Of a stretch of 64,000 bases of DNA, positions 27,481 to 36,951 are shown one piece after another. The translations under genes and the position numbers were made by a program. Source of the stretch: an uncultured Ruegeria sp. (GTDB lineage: Bacteria > Pseudomonadota > Alphaproteobacteria > Rhodobacterales > Rhodobacteraceae). Positions within the stretch are counted from its first letter, which is position 1, and each line of letters starts with the position of its first letter. The DNA is taken from NCBI RefSeq assembly GCF_947500045.1, contig NZ_CANMQQ010000004.1, positions 1 through 64,000 on the forward strand, in the 5' to 3' direction. The notes beneath the pieces were generated by a model, which worked only from the letters and a program-made list of their open reading frames with translations, made no database searches and was not told the DNA's origin.

Positions 27481-27954
27481 ATGATCCACCACGAACGCAG
27501 CCTCGACATCAACGCCACGCCAAAGGACATCTGGGCCATACTCAGCCGCTTTATGCATATTGACGAATTCGCCCCCCAGGTGGCTTCTGTCGACGCACTG
27601 ACCGACGGCGCCACAGGAGTAGGATCAAAACGCCGTTGTCATTTTGAGAACGGAACCTCGTTGGTCGAAGAAGTCACCGCGTGGCATGATAACCAAGGAT
27701 ACAATGTTCGGTTGTCGAACATGCCCGCCATGCCCATGCACGAGGCCCATGCCGCCATCGCAATGAAGGCGTTATCCGGTTACCGTACCCGCGTAACTTG
27801 GAGCATGGACTACCGTATGAAATACGGCCCCTTGGGCTGGCTGATGGGGCAATCCATGATGAAGATGATGATGGGCCGCGTGCTGGCCGAGAACCTCTCG
27901 GCGCTTGCGGTAAAGGTCCAATCGAACCCTGACGCACAGCCTCAGACCGCATAA
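27481..27954 (+). CDS. SRPBCC-family (polyketide cyclase/START-like) protein
   Basis: A 157-residue protein with the SRPBCC helix-grip pattern: [22 protein letters not shown] at the N-terminus, then beta-strand segments ([23 protein letters not shown]) and a Met-rich C-terminal helix. Such proteins bind hydrophobic ligands. The ATG at 27481 with AAGGA upstream is chosen over a longer in-frame frame that reads through the Complex I gene's promoter. The stop overlaps an in-frame upstream start for uvrB, but the real uvrB start is 78 bases later. Confidence 0.75.
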   Translation: MIHHERSLDINATPKDIWAILSRFMHIDEFAPQVASVDALTDGATGVGSKRRCHFENGTSLVEEVTAWHDNQGYNVRLSNMPAMPMHEAHAAIAMKALSGYRTRVTWSMDYRMKYGPLGWLMGQSMMKMMMGRVLAENLSALAVKVQSNPDAQPQTA

Positions 27955-28031
27955 TGGTAAATGAATCCGGTTCAGCCCTTGCAGATGGACAAAATAAGAA
28001 CAAATGTAGGGGCCTGACCCGGAGCCTGCCC

Positions 28032-30218
28032 ATGCCCTATGCCCATTCCGACAAGACACAGCTGACCGCCGATGACGTCCGCGCCCGCCTGAAACTGGAG
28101 GGCGGCAAACAGTTTGTCATGCACACCGAATTTGCCCCGGCAGGTGACCAGCCAACCGCGATCAAGGAACTGACCAACGGTGTGATGGACGGTGAACGCG
28201 AACAGGTTCTGCTGGGCGCGACCGGGACGGGCAAGACCTTCACCATGGCCAAAGTGATCGAAGAAACCCAGCGCCCCGCCATCATTCTTGCGCCAAACAA
28301 AACGCTGGCGGCCCAGCTATACGGCGAATTCAAAGGGTTCTTTCCGGAAAACTCGGTCGAATACTTCGTCTCCTACTACGACTACTACCAGCCCGAGGCT
28401 TATGTCGCGCGCAGCGACACCTACATAGAAAAGGAATCCCAGATCAACGAACAGATCGACCGGATGCGCCACTCGGCCACGCGGGCGCTGCTGGAACGCG
28501 ATGATGTGATCATCGTCGCCTCGGTTTCCTGCATCTACGGTATCGGCTCGGTCGAGACCTATGGTGCGATGACGCAGGACCTGAAGGTTGGCAAAGAATA
28601 CGACCAACGCCAGATCATGGCTGATCTGGTCGCTCAGCAATACCGCCGCAATGATCAGGCGTTTCAGCGAGGGTCCTTCCGGGTGCGTGGCGATTCATTG
28701 GAAATCTGGCCCGCCCACCTGGAAGACCGGGCGTGGAAGTTCTCGTTCTTCGGCGAGGAACTGGAAACCATCACCGAATTTGACCCGCTGACCGGCGAAC
28801 GCGCCGCGAATATGGAGCAGGTGCGGGTCTACGCAAACTCCCACTACGTGACGCCGAAACCAACGATGAACCAAGCGATCATCGGCATCAAAAAGGAACT
28901 GCGCATCCGGCTGGATCAGCTGGTCGGCGAAGGCAAACTGCTCGAAGCGCAGCGGTTGGAACAGCGCACCAACTTCGATCTTGAAATGCTTGAGGCCACT
29001 GGCGTCTGCAACGGGATCGAGAACTATTCACGCTATCTCACGGGTCGCGCACCCGGTGAACCGCCCCCAACCCTGTTCGAATTCATCCCCGACAACGCCA
29101 TCGTCTTCGCCGATGAATCCCACGTTTCGGTCCCACAGATCGGCGGCATGTACCGGGGCGACTATCGGCGTAAGTTCACGCTGGCCGAGCACGGGTTCCG
29201 CCTGCCGTCCTGCATGGATAACCGCCCGCTGAAGTTCGAAGAATGGGACGCCATGCGCCCGCAATCCGTCTTCGTCTCGGCCACGCCGGCGAAATGGGAG
29301 ATCGAACAGACCGGCGGTGTTTTCACCGAACAGGTGATCCGCCCCACTGGCCTGCTGGACCCCGAGGTCGAAATCCGCCCCGTATCGATGCAGGTCGACG
29401 ACCTGCTGGACGAAGTGCGCAAGGTCGCCGCCGATGGCTACCGCACGCTGGTCACAACGCTGACCAAACGCATGGCCGAAGACCTGACCGAATACCTGCA
29501 CGAACAGGGCATCAAAGTCCGCTACATGCACTCGGACATCGACACGCTGGAACGCATCGAAATTCTGCGCGACCTGCGTCTGGGGGCCTTCGACGTGCTG
29601 ATCGGCATCAACCTGCTGCGCGAAGGGCTCGACATCCCCGAATGCGGTCTGGTCGCCATTCTGGACGCCGACAAAGAAGGGTTCCTGCGCTCCGAAACAT
29701 CCCTGATCCAGACCATCGGCCGCGCCGCGCGCAACGCCGACGGGCGGGTGATCATGTATGCCGACAAGATCACCGGCTCGATGGAGCGCGCTTTGGGGGA
29801 AACCAACCGCCGCCGCGCCAAACAGGTCGCGTATAACGAGGAACACGGCATCACCCCCGCGACCGTACAAAAGAACGTCGAGGACGTTCTGGCCGGTCTC
29901 TACAAAGGCGACGTCGACATGAACCGCGTCACCGCCACCATCGACAAACCGATGCACGGCGCGAACCTTGAGGCGCATCTGGACGGGCTGCGCGACAAGA
30001 TGCGCAAAGCCGCCGAGAATCTGGAATTCGAAGAGGCCGCCAATATCCGGGACGAGATCAAACGTCTGGAAGCGGTCGATCTGGCCATCGCCGACGACCC
30101 CATGGCGCGCCAATGGGCGGTCGAGAAAGCCTCGGAAGACGCGGTTAAGTCTCGTGGGCGGTCAACGGCTGGACGGCCCGGGCAGCGAGGGGGAAATGTG
30201 AAGAGGCGGAAGCGGTAG
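28032..30218 (+). CDS. uvrB: Excinuclease ABC subunit UvrB
   Basis: DNA-damage recognition helicase of nucleotide excision repair, working with UvrA and UvrC. The 728-residue protein has Walker A GATGTGKT (residues 62-69), the beta-hairpin [11 protein letters not shown], the DESH box, helicase motifs V-VI ([23 protein letters not shown]) and the C-terminal UVR motif [18 protein letters not shown] that binds UvrC. The ATG at 28032 has GGAG before it. A basic C-terminal tail is longer than in E. coli. I saw no clear alphaproteobacterial LexA box upstream. Confidence 0.96.
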   Translation: MPYAHSDKTQLTADDVRARLKLEGGKQFVMHTEFAPAGDQPTAIKELTNGVMDGEREQVLLGATGTGKTFTMAKVIEETQRPAIILAPNKTLAAQLYGEFKGFFPENSVEYFVSYYDYYQPEAYVARSDTYIEKESQINEQIDRMRHSATRALLERDDVIIVASVSCIYGIGSVETYGAMTQDLKVGKEYDQRQIMADLVAQQYRRNDQAFQRGSFRVRGDSLEIWPAHLEDRAWKFSFFGEELETITEFDPLTGERAANMEQVRVYANSHYVTPKPTMNQAIIGIKKELRIRLDQLVGEGKLLEAQRLEQRTNFDLEMLEATGVCNGIENYSRYLTGRAPGEPPPTLFEFIPDNAIVFADESHVSVPQIGGMYRGDYRRKFTLAEHGFRLPSCMDNRPLKFEEWDAMRPQSVFVSATPAKWEIEQTGGVFTEQVIRPTGLLDPEVEIRPVSMQVDDLLDEVRKVAADGYRTLVTTLTKRMAEDLTEYLHEQGIKVRYMHSDIDTLERIEILRDLRLGAFDVLIGINLLREGLDIPECGLVAILDADKEGFLRSETSLIQTIGRAARNADGRVIMYADKITGSMERALGETNRRRAKQVAYNEEHGITPATVQKNVEDVLAGLYKGDVDMNRVTATIDKPMHGANLEAHLDGLRDKMRKAAENLEFEEAANIRDEIKRLEAVDLAIADDPMARQWAVEKASEDAVKSRGRSTAGRPGQRGGNVKRRKR

Positions 30219-30233
30219 AATATCGCGCAGCTG

Positions 30234-30947
30234 ATGGTTGCATTTTCACCTGATTCAAGAAATCTATCTTCCGAAACAATCAGTTTAGGAAAATTCTTGA
30301 TTGCACTCCTAGTTATAGCTGGACTGCTCGGCTCAATCTCCATTTTAGCAATGGCTTGGGCTTGGGTGAGTGTGCTTGCGGGATGGCGTGAAGCTTCACC
30401 CGGCAGAGCATTTGCAATGCTTTGGTTCCTGCTCCTTCTGATAGGCATTTTGGGATTTGGAATAGACTCCGACTACAGCATGGCCCGGCTGTCGGTGTTA
30501 GCTTTGTGGCCAGTTTCAATTATATTTTTGCTAAAAGCCGCTGTTGCCGCGAAACTTTTTATTTTCATTTGTGCGGCGTTGATCTTGGTTGCTTTGATTG
30601 GCGTAGTCACTGCTATTATCCCGGGCAAAGCAAAAGTTCCGACTGTAATTGTTGGCGCAATGCTTGCAGTGATAAGCCCGGTCATGCTGCAGAACGTACA
30701 GGTGCAGTGGCAAATGACGAAGTCTGCGGAAGCATCCGAGTTGCGCATCATCGAACGCTCGACGCTGTTCGAATCTATCCGGGATCGCTCCGATGGCTAT
30801 CAAGACCCGCATGGCGTTGCTTGCGATACTGAGAATTGGCCATACCTTTGGAGTTACCGTTATAGAGACTGGATCGCTTTACCGACCAACACTCGTTACG
30901 GCGGCGACTCTAAAGAAAGAGTTATGAGCGTTTGTCTCCAAAGGTAA
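30234..30947 (+). CDS. Hypothetical membrane protein
   Basis: A 237-residue protein with about five hydrophobic segments between residues 18 and 155 and a soluble C-terminal part with two cysteines (VACDTEN, VMSVCLQR). No family recognised. Base composition is visibly more AT-rich than in uvrB just upstream, hinting at later acquisition or relaxed selection. It begins 15 bases after uvrB, but lower GC argues against a shared function. Confidence 0.6.
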   Translation: MVAFSPDSRNLSSETISLGKFLIALLVIAGLLGSISILAMAWAWVSVLAGWREASPGRAFAMLWFLLLLIGILGFGIDSDYSMARLSVLALWPVSIIFLLKAAVAAKLFIFICAALILVALIGVVTAIIPGKAKVPTVIVGAMLAVISPVMLQNVQVQWQMTKSAEASELRIIERSTLFESIRDRSDGYQDPHGVACDTENWPYLWSYRYRDWIALPTNTRYGGDSKERVMSVCLQR

Positions 30948-30977
30948 GATGCACCTCACACTTCAAACTTGCAGCAA

Positions 30978-31086
30978 GTAGAATGGGTTTCCAACCCATC
31001 ACTCCGCGGCGTCGTAAACGCTTGAAGGGGTACAACCCATCACTCCGTTGACCACCTAAACGCATGATGGGGTAGAACCCCATCCT
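30978..31086. repeat. Cluster of three REP-like palindromes
   Basis: Three hairpins lie in one gap: ATGGGTT/AACCCAT (30983-30999), a worn GGGT/ACCC (31028-31038) and a perfect GATGGGGT/ACCCCAT C pair (31066-31084), the last followed by CTAC. The two left units share the tail CCCATCACTCCG. The best unit matches the palindromes around and inside the RAYT gene at 47.6-48.0 kb, so this is a dispersed copy of the same repeat family. Confidence 0.75.
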
Positions 31087-31096
31087 ACACCGCCTC

Positions 31097-31122
31097 AAAA
31101 AAAGGGCGGGAAAATCTCGCCC
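31097..31122 (-). terminator. Rho-independent terminator of the monooxygenase-like gene
   Basis: On the minus strand an 8-bp stem (31104-31111 with 31115-31122, one G-T wobble, 3-base loop) is followed by seven T residues. It begins seven bases after the stop of the minus-strand gene. Confidence 0.8.
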
Positions 31123-31128
31123 GCTAAC

Positions 31129-31419
31129 TCACCCCTTATCCCAATGTGCAACCACGTCGTATCCAACTGGCGTCGGTGGGCTTTCCATGAACTCGGCGAA
31201 ATGACCCCACAGCTCGGCCACTTTGGGCGCGTTCGCGTTCGAGGTTGCCTCGCTTTCGACGACCGAAATCACATAACCGGAACCGTCCTCGTTCATCACA
31301 TTGGTAAAGCTGTGTATGCCGGGCATGCCCATAATTTCGGATTTCAATGCGTTCATTTTCGCCGTCGCCGCCTCACGCGTGCCGGGCTTCATCTTGAATT
31401 GGGTAATACGTGCAAACAT
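31129..31419 (-). CDS. Antibiotic biosynthesis monooxygenase-like (ABM) protein
   Basis: A 96-residue dimeric alpha/beta-barrel protein. It starts FARITQFKMKPGTREAATAKM, as in ABM/EthD-type proteins, with a central GIHSFTNVMNEDGSGYVISV strand pair. No cofactor motif is visible; such proteins act as quinol or polyketide oxygenases or bind small ligands. It is monocistronic with its own terminator. Confidence 0.65.
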   Translation of the reverse strand: MFARITQFKMKPGTREAATAKMNALKSEIMGMPGIHSFTNVMNEDGSGYVISVVESEATSNANAPKVAELWGHFAEFMESPPTPVGYDVVAHWDKG

Positions 31420-31607
31420 GACTTTCCTCCCTCGTCTGGCAAAATTGCCATAGGGCGAAACCGGAACGGCCTCGCCGCGCGCAAGCTAGCATGGCGGCCT
31501 TAAATCTCGTATTGATACTTGATGATTCAGCGTATTTTCAACCTAGCGCCTCACCCACATTCGGCGTCTGACACTTCAAGGTTGCAGCCCAGCGCGCACT
31601 GCTTCAC

Positions 31608-31636
31608 GTTTGAAATCACAGATTGTGATTCCAAAC
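31608..31636. promoter_or_regulatory. 29-base palindromic operator overlapping the ORF6N leader
   Basis: A near-perfect palindrome with core arms AATCACA and TGTGATT around GAT, extended by GTTTG and CAAAC with a single mismatched pair. It ends seven bases before the ATG at 31644, covering the place of the ribosome site, so a bound protein would block expression. A matching palindrome lies inside the gene. Confidence 0.7.
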
Positions 31637-31643
31637 GGCTGCC

Positions 31644-32351
31644 ATGACGAACCCGAAGAACTTGCCCAGCACCCAAGAGGTACAAAGTGCCATCCACAGG
31701 ATACGCGGCACCCGCGTAGTGCTGGCCGAGGATTTGGCGCAGTTCTATGGAAAATCCGTCAGCGCCTTCAATCAGGCGGTGTCGCGCAACACCGACCTGT
31801 TCGAGGGCTATCGCTTTCAGCTGACCGATGCCGAGGTCGCAGATTTGCAATCACAGAATGTGATTTCAAAACCCAAGGGCCGCGGCGGGCGGCGCGTCAA
31901 TCCGTGGGTCTATACGGATTACGGCGTGGCCATCGCCTCAACCCTGTTCAAGGACCCACGCGCGATCAAGATTACAAGGATGATCACCGAAGCCTTCGTT
32001 GACGGCGCAAACGCTCTGGCAGAGACCCCGCGCAGCGTGCCGGAAATCCTACCGCCTGAGAACGCCCCTGCGCCGTTACTGCCCAATGGCGATCAACTGC
32101 GTGATCTGGCCGAAAACATCCTCGATTCCGGGCAGCAGAGCCTTGTCGACTACATCGCCAACCCCACCACCAAGCGCCAGCAGGCGGTGGCCGCGATCAT
32201 GAAGACACTGGCCGAAACCGCCGGGGAAGAGGTGCGCACCCAACAGGAACGCCTGCGTCTACGCATCGCGGAGCGTCTTGCGACGGGCGATTACACCAAT
32301 GATGACGACCGCAAGCGTCTGTTGGAATTGCTGCATGCGATGAAGGGATGA
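31644..32351 (+). CDS. ORF6N-domain DNA-binding protein
   Basis: A 235-residue protein. Residues about 10-95 are an ORF6N/KilA-N-type domain (IHRIRGTRVVLAEDLAQFYG, FNQAVSRN, RFQLTDAEVADL, GRRVNPWVYTDYGVAIAS), usual in phage antirepressors and RhuM-like proteins. The C-terminal half is helical and charged and may oligomerise. Two copies of one palindrome, over the leader and inside codons about 67-76, suggest it binds its own gene. It may be a phage-derived regulator in a chromosomal site; no other phage genes are adjacent. Confidence 0.8.
   Translation: MTNPKNLPSTQEVQSAIHRIRGTRVVLAEDLAQFYGKSVSAFNQAVSRNTDLFEGYRFQLTDAEVADLQSQNVISKPKGRGGRRVNPWVYTDYGVAIASTLFKDPRAIKITRMITEAFVDGANALAETPRSVPEILPPENAPAPLLPNGDQLRDLAENILDSGQQSLVDYIANPTTKRQQAVAAIMKTLAETAGEEVRTQQERLRLRIAERLATGDYTNDDDRKRLLELLHAMKG
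31844..31870. promoter_or_regulatory. Second copy of the ORF6N palindrome, within the coding sequence
   Basis: TTTG and CAAA flank the same AATCACA/TGTGATT arms with a GAA spacer, all arms perfect. Its centre lies 235 bases from that of the leader palindrome, which would permit DNA looping or a roadblock. It encodes LQSQNVISK in a surface-like region of the protein. Confidence 0.65.
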
Positions 32352-32356
32352 ACTCT

Positions 32357-32812
32357 TCAGGGTTTGAGGAACTTGGCCGTTCCGACGGTTCGCTCACGCG
32401 GCGCTTGAACTTGCTGAGGTTGGGTACCGGAAACTCCCGGCATCGCGGCGCGGCGCGGCCGTTGCAGGCCACGGGTGCCGCAGGCAACACCGTCCCCGTC
32501 CGGATCATTCCGCTTGTGGTAACCGGGCTGGCCTTCGAAAAACGGGCCTGACACAAGCCGCTGTATTGTATCACACCCGGCCAACGCCACCAAGTGGATC
32601 ACGGCCTCATGACGTTCATAATCCGAGGTGCGCAGATATACTCCGATGGCGATCATCCCGGTGGTCAAGGGCAGTGCCAACACCATCAACAGGATACGCA
32701 AGGGCGACAGGGCTTTCCGGCGCAGCGCATCTGCCCGCCGTTGCCGCCTTGTCAGCCGCGGGCTCTGGCTGATCTCATCGGTTGATTTTCCGGTCGTCAT
32801 TTCTGCAGCCAT
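32357..32812 (-). CDS. Excalibur calcium-binding domain membrane protein
   Basis: Protein of about 151 residues with a basic cytoplasmic N-terminus (RRQRRADALRRK), one membrane segment (RILLMVLALPLTTGMIAIGV) and an extracytoplasmic excalibur-type domain ending NDPDGDGVACG, whose DxDxDG loop binds calcium. Start is uncertain: GTG at 32842, ATG at 32812 or ATG at 32800. The C-terminal tail is Pro/Arg-rich. Role unknown; such domains often accompany nucleases or envelope proteins. Confidence 0.7.
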   Translation of the reverse strand: MAAEMTTGKSTDEISQSPRLTRRQRRADALRRKALSPLRILLMVLALPLTTGMIAIGVYLRTSDYERHEAVIHLVALAGCDTIQRLVSGPFFEGQPGYHKRNDPDGDGVACGTRGLQRPRRAAMPGVSGTQPQQVQAPRERTVGTAKFLKP

Positions 32813-32872
32813 ACACCCGGTATGTGGCAAAGCGATGGCCACAGATGCCTATTACAGGAAATACCTGTGCCG

Positions 32873-33280
32873 TTATCGCACCACATGCACCGCACATTTT
32901 GCATGGCGCACCACATGTGTCGCAGTCGAGCCCAACAGCAGATCCTGCATACCCGGCCGATGCGAGGCAATAACGATCAGATCGGGTTTGTTGACTTCGG
33001 CCCAGTCCAGAATTGTTCGCCCGGAATGGCCCTCGACCACCTGGCCACGGGCATTTGGCAATCCGACAGCCAGCGCATCAAGCTCTGCCTGCAGCGCCTT
33101 GCGTGTTTCCGTCAGATATTCCACCGGCATGTATGAAATCGCATAGTCCGGGATGTGTTCAACCACATGCAGCAACGTGATCTGTGCCTGCGGTGTCGCC
33201 AGCAGCCGTGCCAGCTTCATCGCAGCCGAACTATCCCGTTCGGCATCAAATGAAATGGGGACAAGTATGTTATGATACAT
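32873..33280 (-). CDS. Universal stress protein (UspA family)
   Basis: A 135-residue single-domain Usp. It begins MYHNILVPISFDAERDSSAA and ends with VVEGHSGRTILDWAEVNKPDLIVIASHRPGM split over residues 85-115 and GSTATHVVRHAKCAVHVVR, the ATP-binding G-x9-G-S/T type motif. It should form dimers and bind ATP. It is one of several minus-strand small genes here and may be stress-induced. Confidence 0.9.
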   Translation of the reverse strand: MYHNILVPISFDAERDSSAAMKLARLLATPQAQITLLHVVEHIPDYAISYMPVEYLTETRKALQAELDALAVGLPNARGQVVEGHSGRTILDWAEVNKPDLIVIASHRPGMQDLLLGSTATHVVRHAKCAVHVVR

Positions 33281-33345
33281 GGCTCATGCCTCCGTAATTG
33301 CGCGGGCATTCTGCACTGCCCGGCCAACCGGCACATTGATCCAGG

Positions 33346-33672
33346 TCATGCATCGCCGAATGTTTCGGCAACCTCGTACATCACCGGTTCAAAACTTTTG
33401 CACAGTTCGTTGACGCGTCGATTGCGTTCGCGCATCTCTGGGGTGCGCAGCATTGCCAGAAAATCCTCACGCCGTTCCCATTGCGAGTAGTTGGCGATCC
33501 GGGTCTGGGCGTCATTCACATGCAGACCGGCCGAAATGAACCCCGGCTGCTTAGAAATAAAGGCCGAGTAGGCATCCGTCAGCGCCTCAAGCAGATCCTG
33601 GCAGGTACCGGGGGTCATCTCGAATGTGGTGATGACGGTTTGACAACTGTTGGCTTTGGAAATCTGCGGCAT
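33346..33672 (-). CDS. ABM-family (antibiotic biosynthesis monooxygenase) protein
   Basis: A 108-residue alpha/beta-barrel protein with TVITTFEMTPGTCQDLLEALTD and a central GFISAGLHVNDAQTRIANYSQWE block, the WxSxE-like pattern (YSQWERREDF) of the ABM superfamily. ATG at 33672 has AGGAG upstream. It is distinct in sequence from the ABM-like gene at 31.1 kb. Function unknown; haem or quinone-related oxidation is possible. Confidence 0.75.
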   Translation of the reverse strand: MPQISKANSCQTVITTFEMTPGTCQDLLEALTDAYSAFISKQPGFISAGLHVNDAQTRIANYSQWERREDFLAMLRTPEMRERNRRVNELCKSFEPVMYEVAETFGDA

Positions 33673-33803
33673 CTGGCTTCTCCTTTGTAGCTGCCTGCAG
33701 CCTAGCACAGCTTTTGAAAACGCCATCTATTTCCTGCAGTCAGGTATTGTTCCGGATCAAAAACTTTCTCGAACATGAACAATATACTAACCATCCGTTA
33801 ACC

Positions 33804-34490
33804 ATGTCTGCCGATGCTGCACGGATGGCGCATCGGGTTCTGATCTTTCTGCTGTTTATTACAATGGGCACTCCGGCATCGGCCGGGGCCTGGCTGCGTG
33901 AGAAGGGATCAAGCTTCACTGCGATTTCGCTGACCGTGTTCAAAGAAGAAGACGATATCTACAAGTACAAATCCTCACTCTATGCCGAGTGGGGATTGAG
34001 ACCGAAACTCACAATCGGATTGGATGCCGAAGAACACCAGGAATTGTATGGTCATGCGCTCGTCTTCGCCCGCGTCCCGGTTGCCGATTTCGGTCAAGCA
34101 GGACGTCTGGCAGCCGAGTTCGGCGTAGGCGCGCATCATCGCCAGTACAGCGCTTGGGCAATGTACAAAGCGACATTATCCTACGGCAAAGGTATTCAGA
34201 CTGGGTTGGGTGCCGGATGGATCAACGTCGACACGGCGCTCGAATACCGCACGCACGAGGCGTTGATCCGCAAACTGGATTTCACTACCGGCCTGTCTTC
34301 GGGTAGACGACTGGATCCGTTGCTGCAGATCGAAACCTCTTATGTTTCCGACCATCCCTGGTACTGGAGCGTGCGCCCCTCACTAATGTATCGCCCAAAA
34401 ACGGGGAAACTCAGCTGGATTGTCGGGGCAGAACGCAATTCGACCCGCGACGATATCGGGTTCAAGTTTGCGCTGTGGCGTAGCTATTGA
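33804..34490 (+). CDS. Putative outer-membrane beta-barrel protein
   Basis: A 228-residue protein with a signal peptide (VLIFLLFITMGTPASAGA) and alternating strands rich in Tyr, Trp and Gly (SSLYAEWGLRPKLTIGLDAE, WAMYKATLSYGKG) that suggest an 8-12 strand barrel. It ends FALWRSY. No family identified. Two starts are possible (33804 or 33825); neither has a good ribosome site. It is divergent from the ABM gene. Confidence 0.6.
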   Translation: MSADAARMAHRVLIFLLFITMGTPASAGAWLREKGSSFTAISLTVFKEEDDIYKYKSSLYAEWGLRPKLTIGLDAEEHQELYGHALVFARVPVADFGQAGRLAAEFGVGAHHRQYSAWAMYKATLSYGKGIQTGLGAGWINVDTALEYRTHEALIRKLDFTTGLSSGRRLDPLLQIETSYVSDHPWYWSVRPSLMYRPKTGKLSWIVGAERNSTRDDIGFKFALWRSY

Positions 34491-34530
34491 AAGTGGGCCG
34501 CTCTATTCAGGCGGCCCGCCTGATCGTCGG

Positions 34531-36816
34531 TCAGGTGTCGATCCGCAGGATGGTCGAGACCGCCCCGCGCAGACCTTCGGACCACCGCAGGCGAATGTCG
34601 CTCTGGCTCGATCCCTGTCTTAGTTCGACATACGGCGCAACATAGCGCACCGCGTTCAGAACGCTCCTTAGGCTTCCCAATGTCACGACCGAGTCGCACC
34701 CGCGTGCCCTGCCGCCAAAAGGCAATTGCCCTTGCGAACTGACGGTCCAGGCTGACGACGGTGAGCTTTGCGTGTGATGCACCCGCAAGGGGCTCGCGCA
34801 CGGCGTATCGATGCCATGGAACGTATTGTTTTCGAAGCTAATATTCTTGTGCCGTTCCGGGTCTAGATCGGCAAAGCTGGTGTCGACCCGATCAACCCGG
34901 TCGATCCGCACGTTGTTGACGCGAAACTTGTTGCCGGTCACGGTTAACCCGTTCAGGAAATGCCCGGTGCCATGAGGGCGGATCACAAGATAGCTGAACC
35001 AAGGGGCGACATCGCTGGCGTAGAAGATATTGTCGGTGATGCTCATCGCGCTGAACGAGAAGCTCGTAAAGTAATCCGGGTTGGCATCATGCTCGTTCGT
35101 CCACTCGATAAAGCAGTTATCGACATAGTTCTCGGCGATGGATGAGCTGTTGTAGCCGCCTATTATGACCAACCCGGCATTCCGCACCCCGTTTGCCACG
35201 TTGTCACCCTGGAAGAAGTGATTGCCCAGCACCAGATTGTTGTCACCGCTCAGCACTGCGAAATGATGGAACCGCGTGGCCCGGTTATGGCGCAGCTTGA
35301 CGTCGTTGGCATTGGCGTTCAGCGCGATCGAACTGCGATCCGACACATCCAGGCTTTCCTCGGTCGACAGGAACTGACAGCCATCAACCAGCATCCCCTG
35401 ACACCCGCGCCCGATCGACGTGATGCCTCGATCCTTCGGGCGGCTGACATAGCAGTCCTTCAGCACAAAGGTATTGCCGCCCGGGGACAGCCGGATCGCG
35501 CTGCATCGACCATTACACTGGAACTCGATCCCTTCCATATTGAACTTCTGCAGCGCGCTGAACCCGCTGAAATCCAAAAGATACTTAAACGATGTAAAGG
35601 TGAAGGTCTGCGTGCCAGCTGCATCATAGGTTGGCGCGCTCAGCGTGATTTCACCCGTGCTTTCATTCTTTGATCGCACATAGACCTCGCGCCCGACACC
35701 ACTGCCCGTGACCAGCGCGCCCACAGGGATATTGGCCACATTGGCCACATTCGTCAGCGTATCGGGATCAGACGGGCTGTAGGTCGCGATCGAGGTGAAA
35801 GTCTCGGTATCCCAGGCCGCACTGTTTTTGACATCAAACTGACCGTTGCGCACCACGCGACGGGTGGTATAGCCCGTTCGGTTCGGTACCGCTGCGGCCA
35901 TGTTGATCGGCTCGGTCACAGCGATTTTACGCCCCCCAAGATCCAGAGATTCATGGTCCGAGCTGTTCAGCAGCGCCTGAAACGCCTTCTTGAAGGCCAG
36001 CATCTCATCGCCAAAGGCGGTGATATATGTGGGCAGATCGAAGTTTTTGGTCAACAGCAGCATCTTGTCGACCGGCAGGGTTACCGTGCCGTCAAACGAC
36101 ACCTCAGACGCCATGTTAGTGTTCTCTTCCAGCCGGAACACGCCCTGCGGAACGTAGACCTTGCGCCCGTTTGCAGCCTGATCCGCCGCCTCAAACGCCG
36201 CTGAGTCATCGGTTACGCCGTCCCCAACCGCACCAAAATCACGCACATCGACAAGGCCGATCATGTCGCGCAGGAACACCGAGGTCACATCGGTAATTTC
36301 GATATCATCGACCCGCACGACGGCACCGTTGGTGCCCTCGATATCCAAACCGAAGTGACCATAAAGCGCCGCATTGCCCCACGGCATGTCCACGCCCGGG
36401 CGCAGACCAGTACCCACGATGGCCGTAACCTCATGCACCGTGCCATAGCCAGTCAGTTGCGTCGCGGGGCCCTGTTCGACTACTCCGTCCACATGCGCAT
36501 CGCCCGCGCCCCCGGCCCAGCCCGCAATCCGCACTTCGGGCAGCGGCCCGCTGATCGCTTTCACTCGTGCCTTGATCTGCAGGTAACAACCGGGCAACAG
36601 CTGGGTCTGCCCCATATAGCGCAGCTGCTGCGGTTCTGCGGTCTTGTAAATCTCCAGACAGCCCGCGAAATCCGCGTCCGCCGGGACAAACGCGCCCGTG
36701 CCCGACCCCTCATAGGTCGGAGAGCCCAGGGTGCCATCGCCACTGGACCAGACCCCAAGACCATCCGCATAGGCAGGTGGCATGAACACGATGCCGTCGG
36801 TGATTGCCTTGTTCAT
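34531..36816 (-). CDS. Right-handed parallel beta-helix (pectate-lyase superfamily) protein
   Basis: A 761-residue protein. The first 200 residues look like a carbohydrate-binding or capping module with small beta-repeats. At about 205 the Pectate_lyase_3 signature starts: LVDVRDFGAVGDGVTDDSAAF and GRKVYVPQGVFRL. The rest, with many Asn and short beta repeats (GNHFF, VTGNKFRVNNV), forms a parallel beta-helix. There is no signal peptide; AAGGGA precedes the ATG. It may be a type I-secreted enzyme, a surface polysaccharide modifier or a tail-spike-like protein. Substrate unknown. Confidence 0.72.
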   Translation of the reverse strand: MNKAITDGIVFMPPAYADGLGVWSSGDGTLGSPTYEGSGTGAFVPADADFAGCLEIYKTAEPQQLRYMGQTQLLPGCYLQIKARVKAISGPLPEVRIAGWAGGAGDAHVDGVVEQGPATQLTGYGTVHEVTAIVGTGLRPGVDMPWGNAALYGHFGLDIEGTNGAVVRVDDIEITDVTSVFLRDMIGLVDVRDFGAVGDGVTDDSAAFEAADQAANGRKVYVPQGVFRLEENTNMASEVSFDGTVTLPVDKMLLLTKNFDLPTYITAFGDEMLAFKKAFQALLNSSDHESLDLGGRKIAVTEPINMAAAVPNRTGYTTRRVVRNGQFDVKNSAAWDTETFTSIATYSPSDPDTLTNVANVANIPVGALVTGSGVGREVYVRSKNESTGEITLSAPTYDAAGTQTFTFTSFKYLLDFSGFSALQKFNMEGIEFQCNGRCSAIRLSPGGNTFVLKDCYVSRPKDRGITSIGRGCQGMLVDGCQFLSTEESLDVSDRSSIALNANANDVKLRHNRATRFHHFAVLSGDNNLVLGNHFFQGDNVANGVRNAGLVIIGGYNSSSIAENYVDNCFIEWTNEHDANPDYFTSFSFSAMSITDNIFYASDVAPWFSYLVIRPHGTGHFLNGLTVTGNKFRVNNVRIDRVDRVDTSFADLDPERHKNISFENNTFHGIDTPCASPLRVHHTQSSPSSAWTVSSQGQLPFGGRARGCDSVVTLGSLRSVLNAVRYVAPYVELRQGSSQSDIRLRWSEGLRGAVSTILRIDT

Positions 36817-36951
36817 ATAAAATCCCTTTCCCAATCGCGCCAAGCACGCGCGCCAAAACCTGAAAGGCTCGGGCCTTAGGCCCAAGCGCATGGGTCTGAG
36901 TATCGAAAAGGGTTTAATCGCGGCTCTTACCACCGTGACGGTGGTGTTGCC

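Noticed and set aside
28500-30113. Long minus-strand frames opposite uvrB and other GC-rich genes
   Set aside because: They are shadows caused by high third-position GC on the opposite strand.
29028-30113. 361-codon minus-strand frame inside uvrB
   Set aside because: The opposite strand encodes well-conserved UvrB helicase motifs; the frame has no recognisable features.
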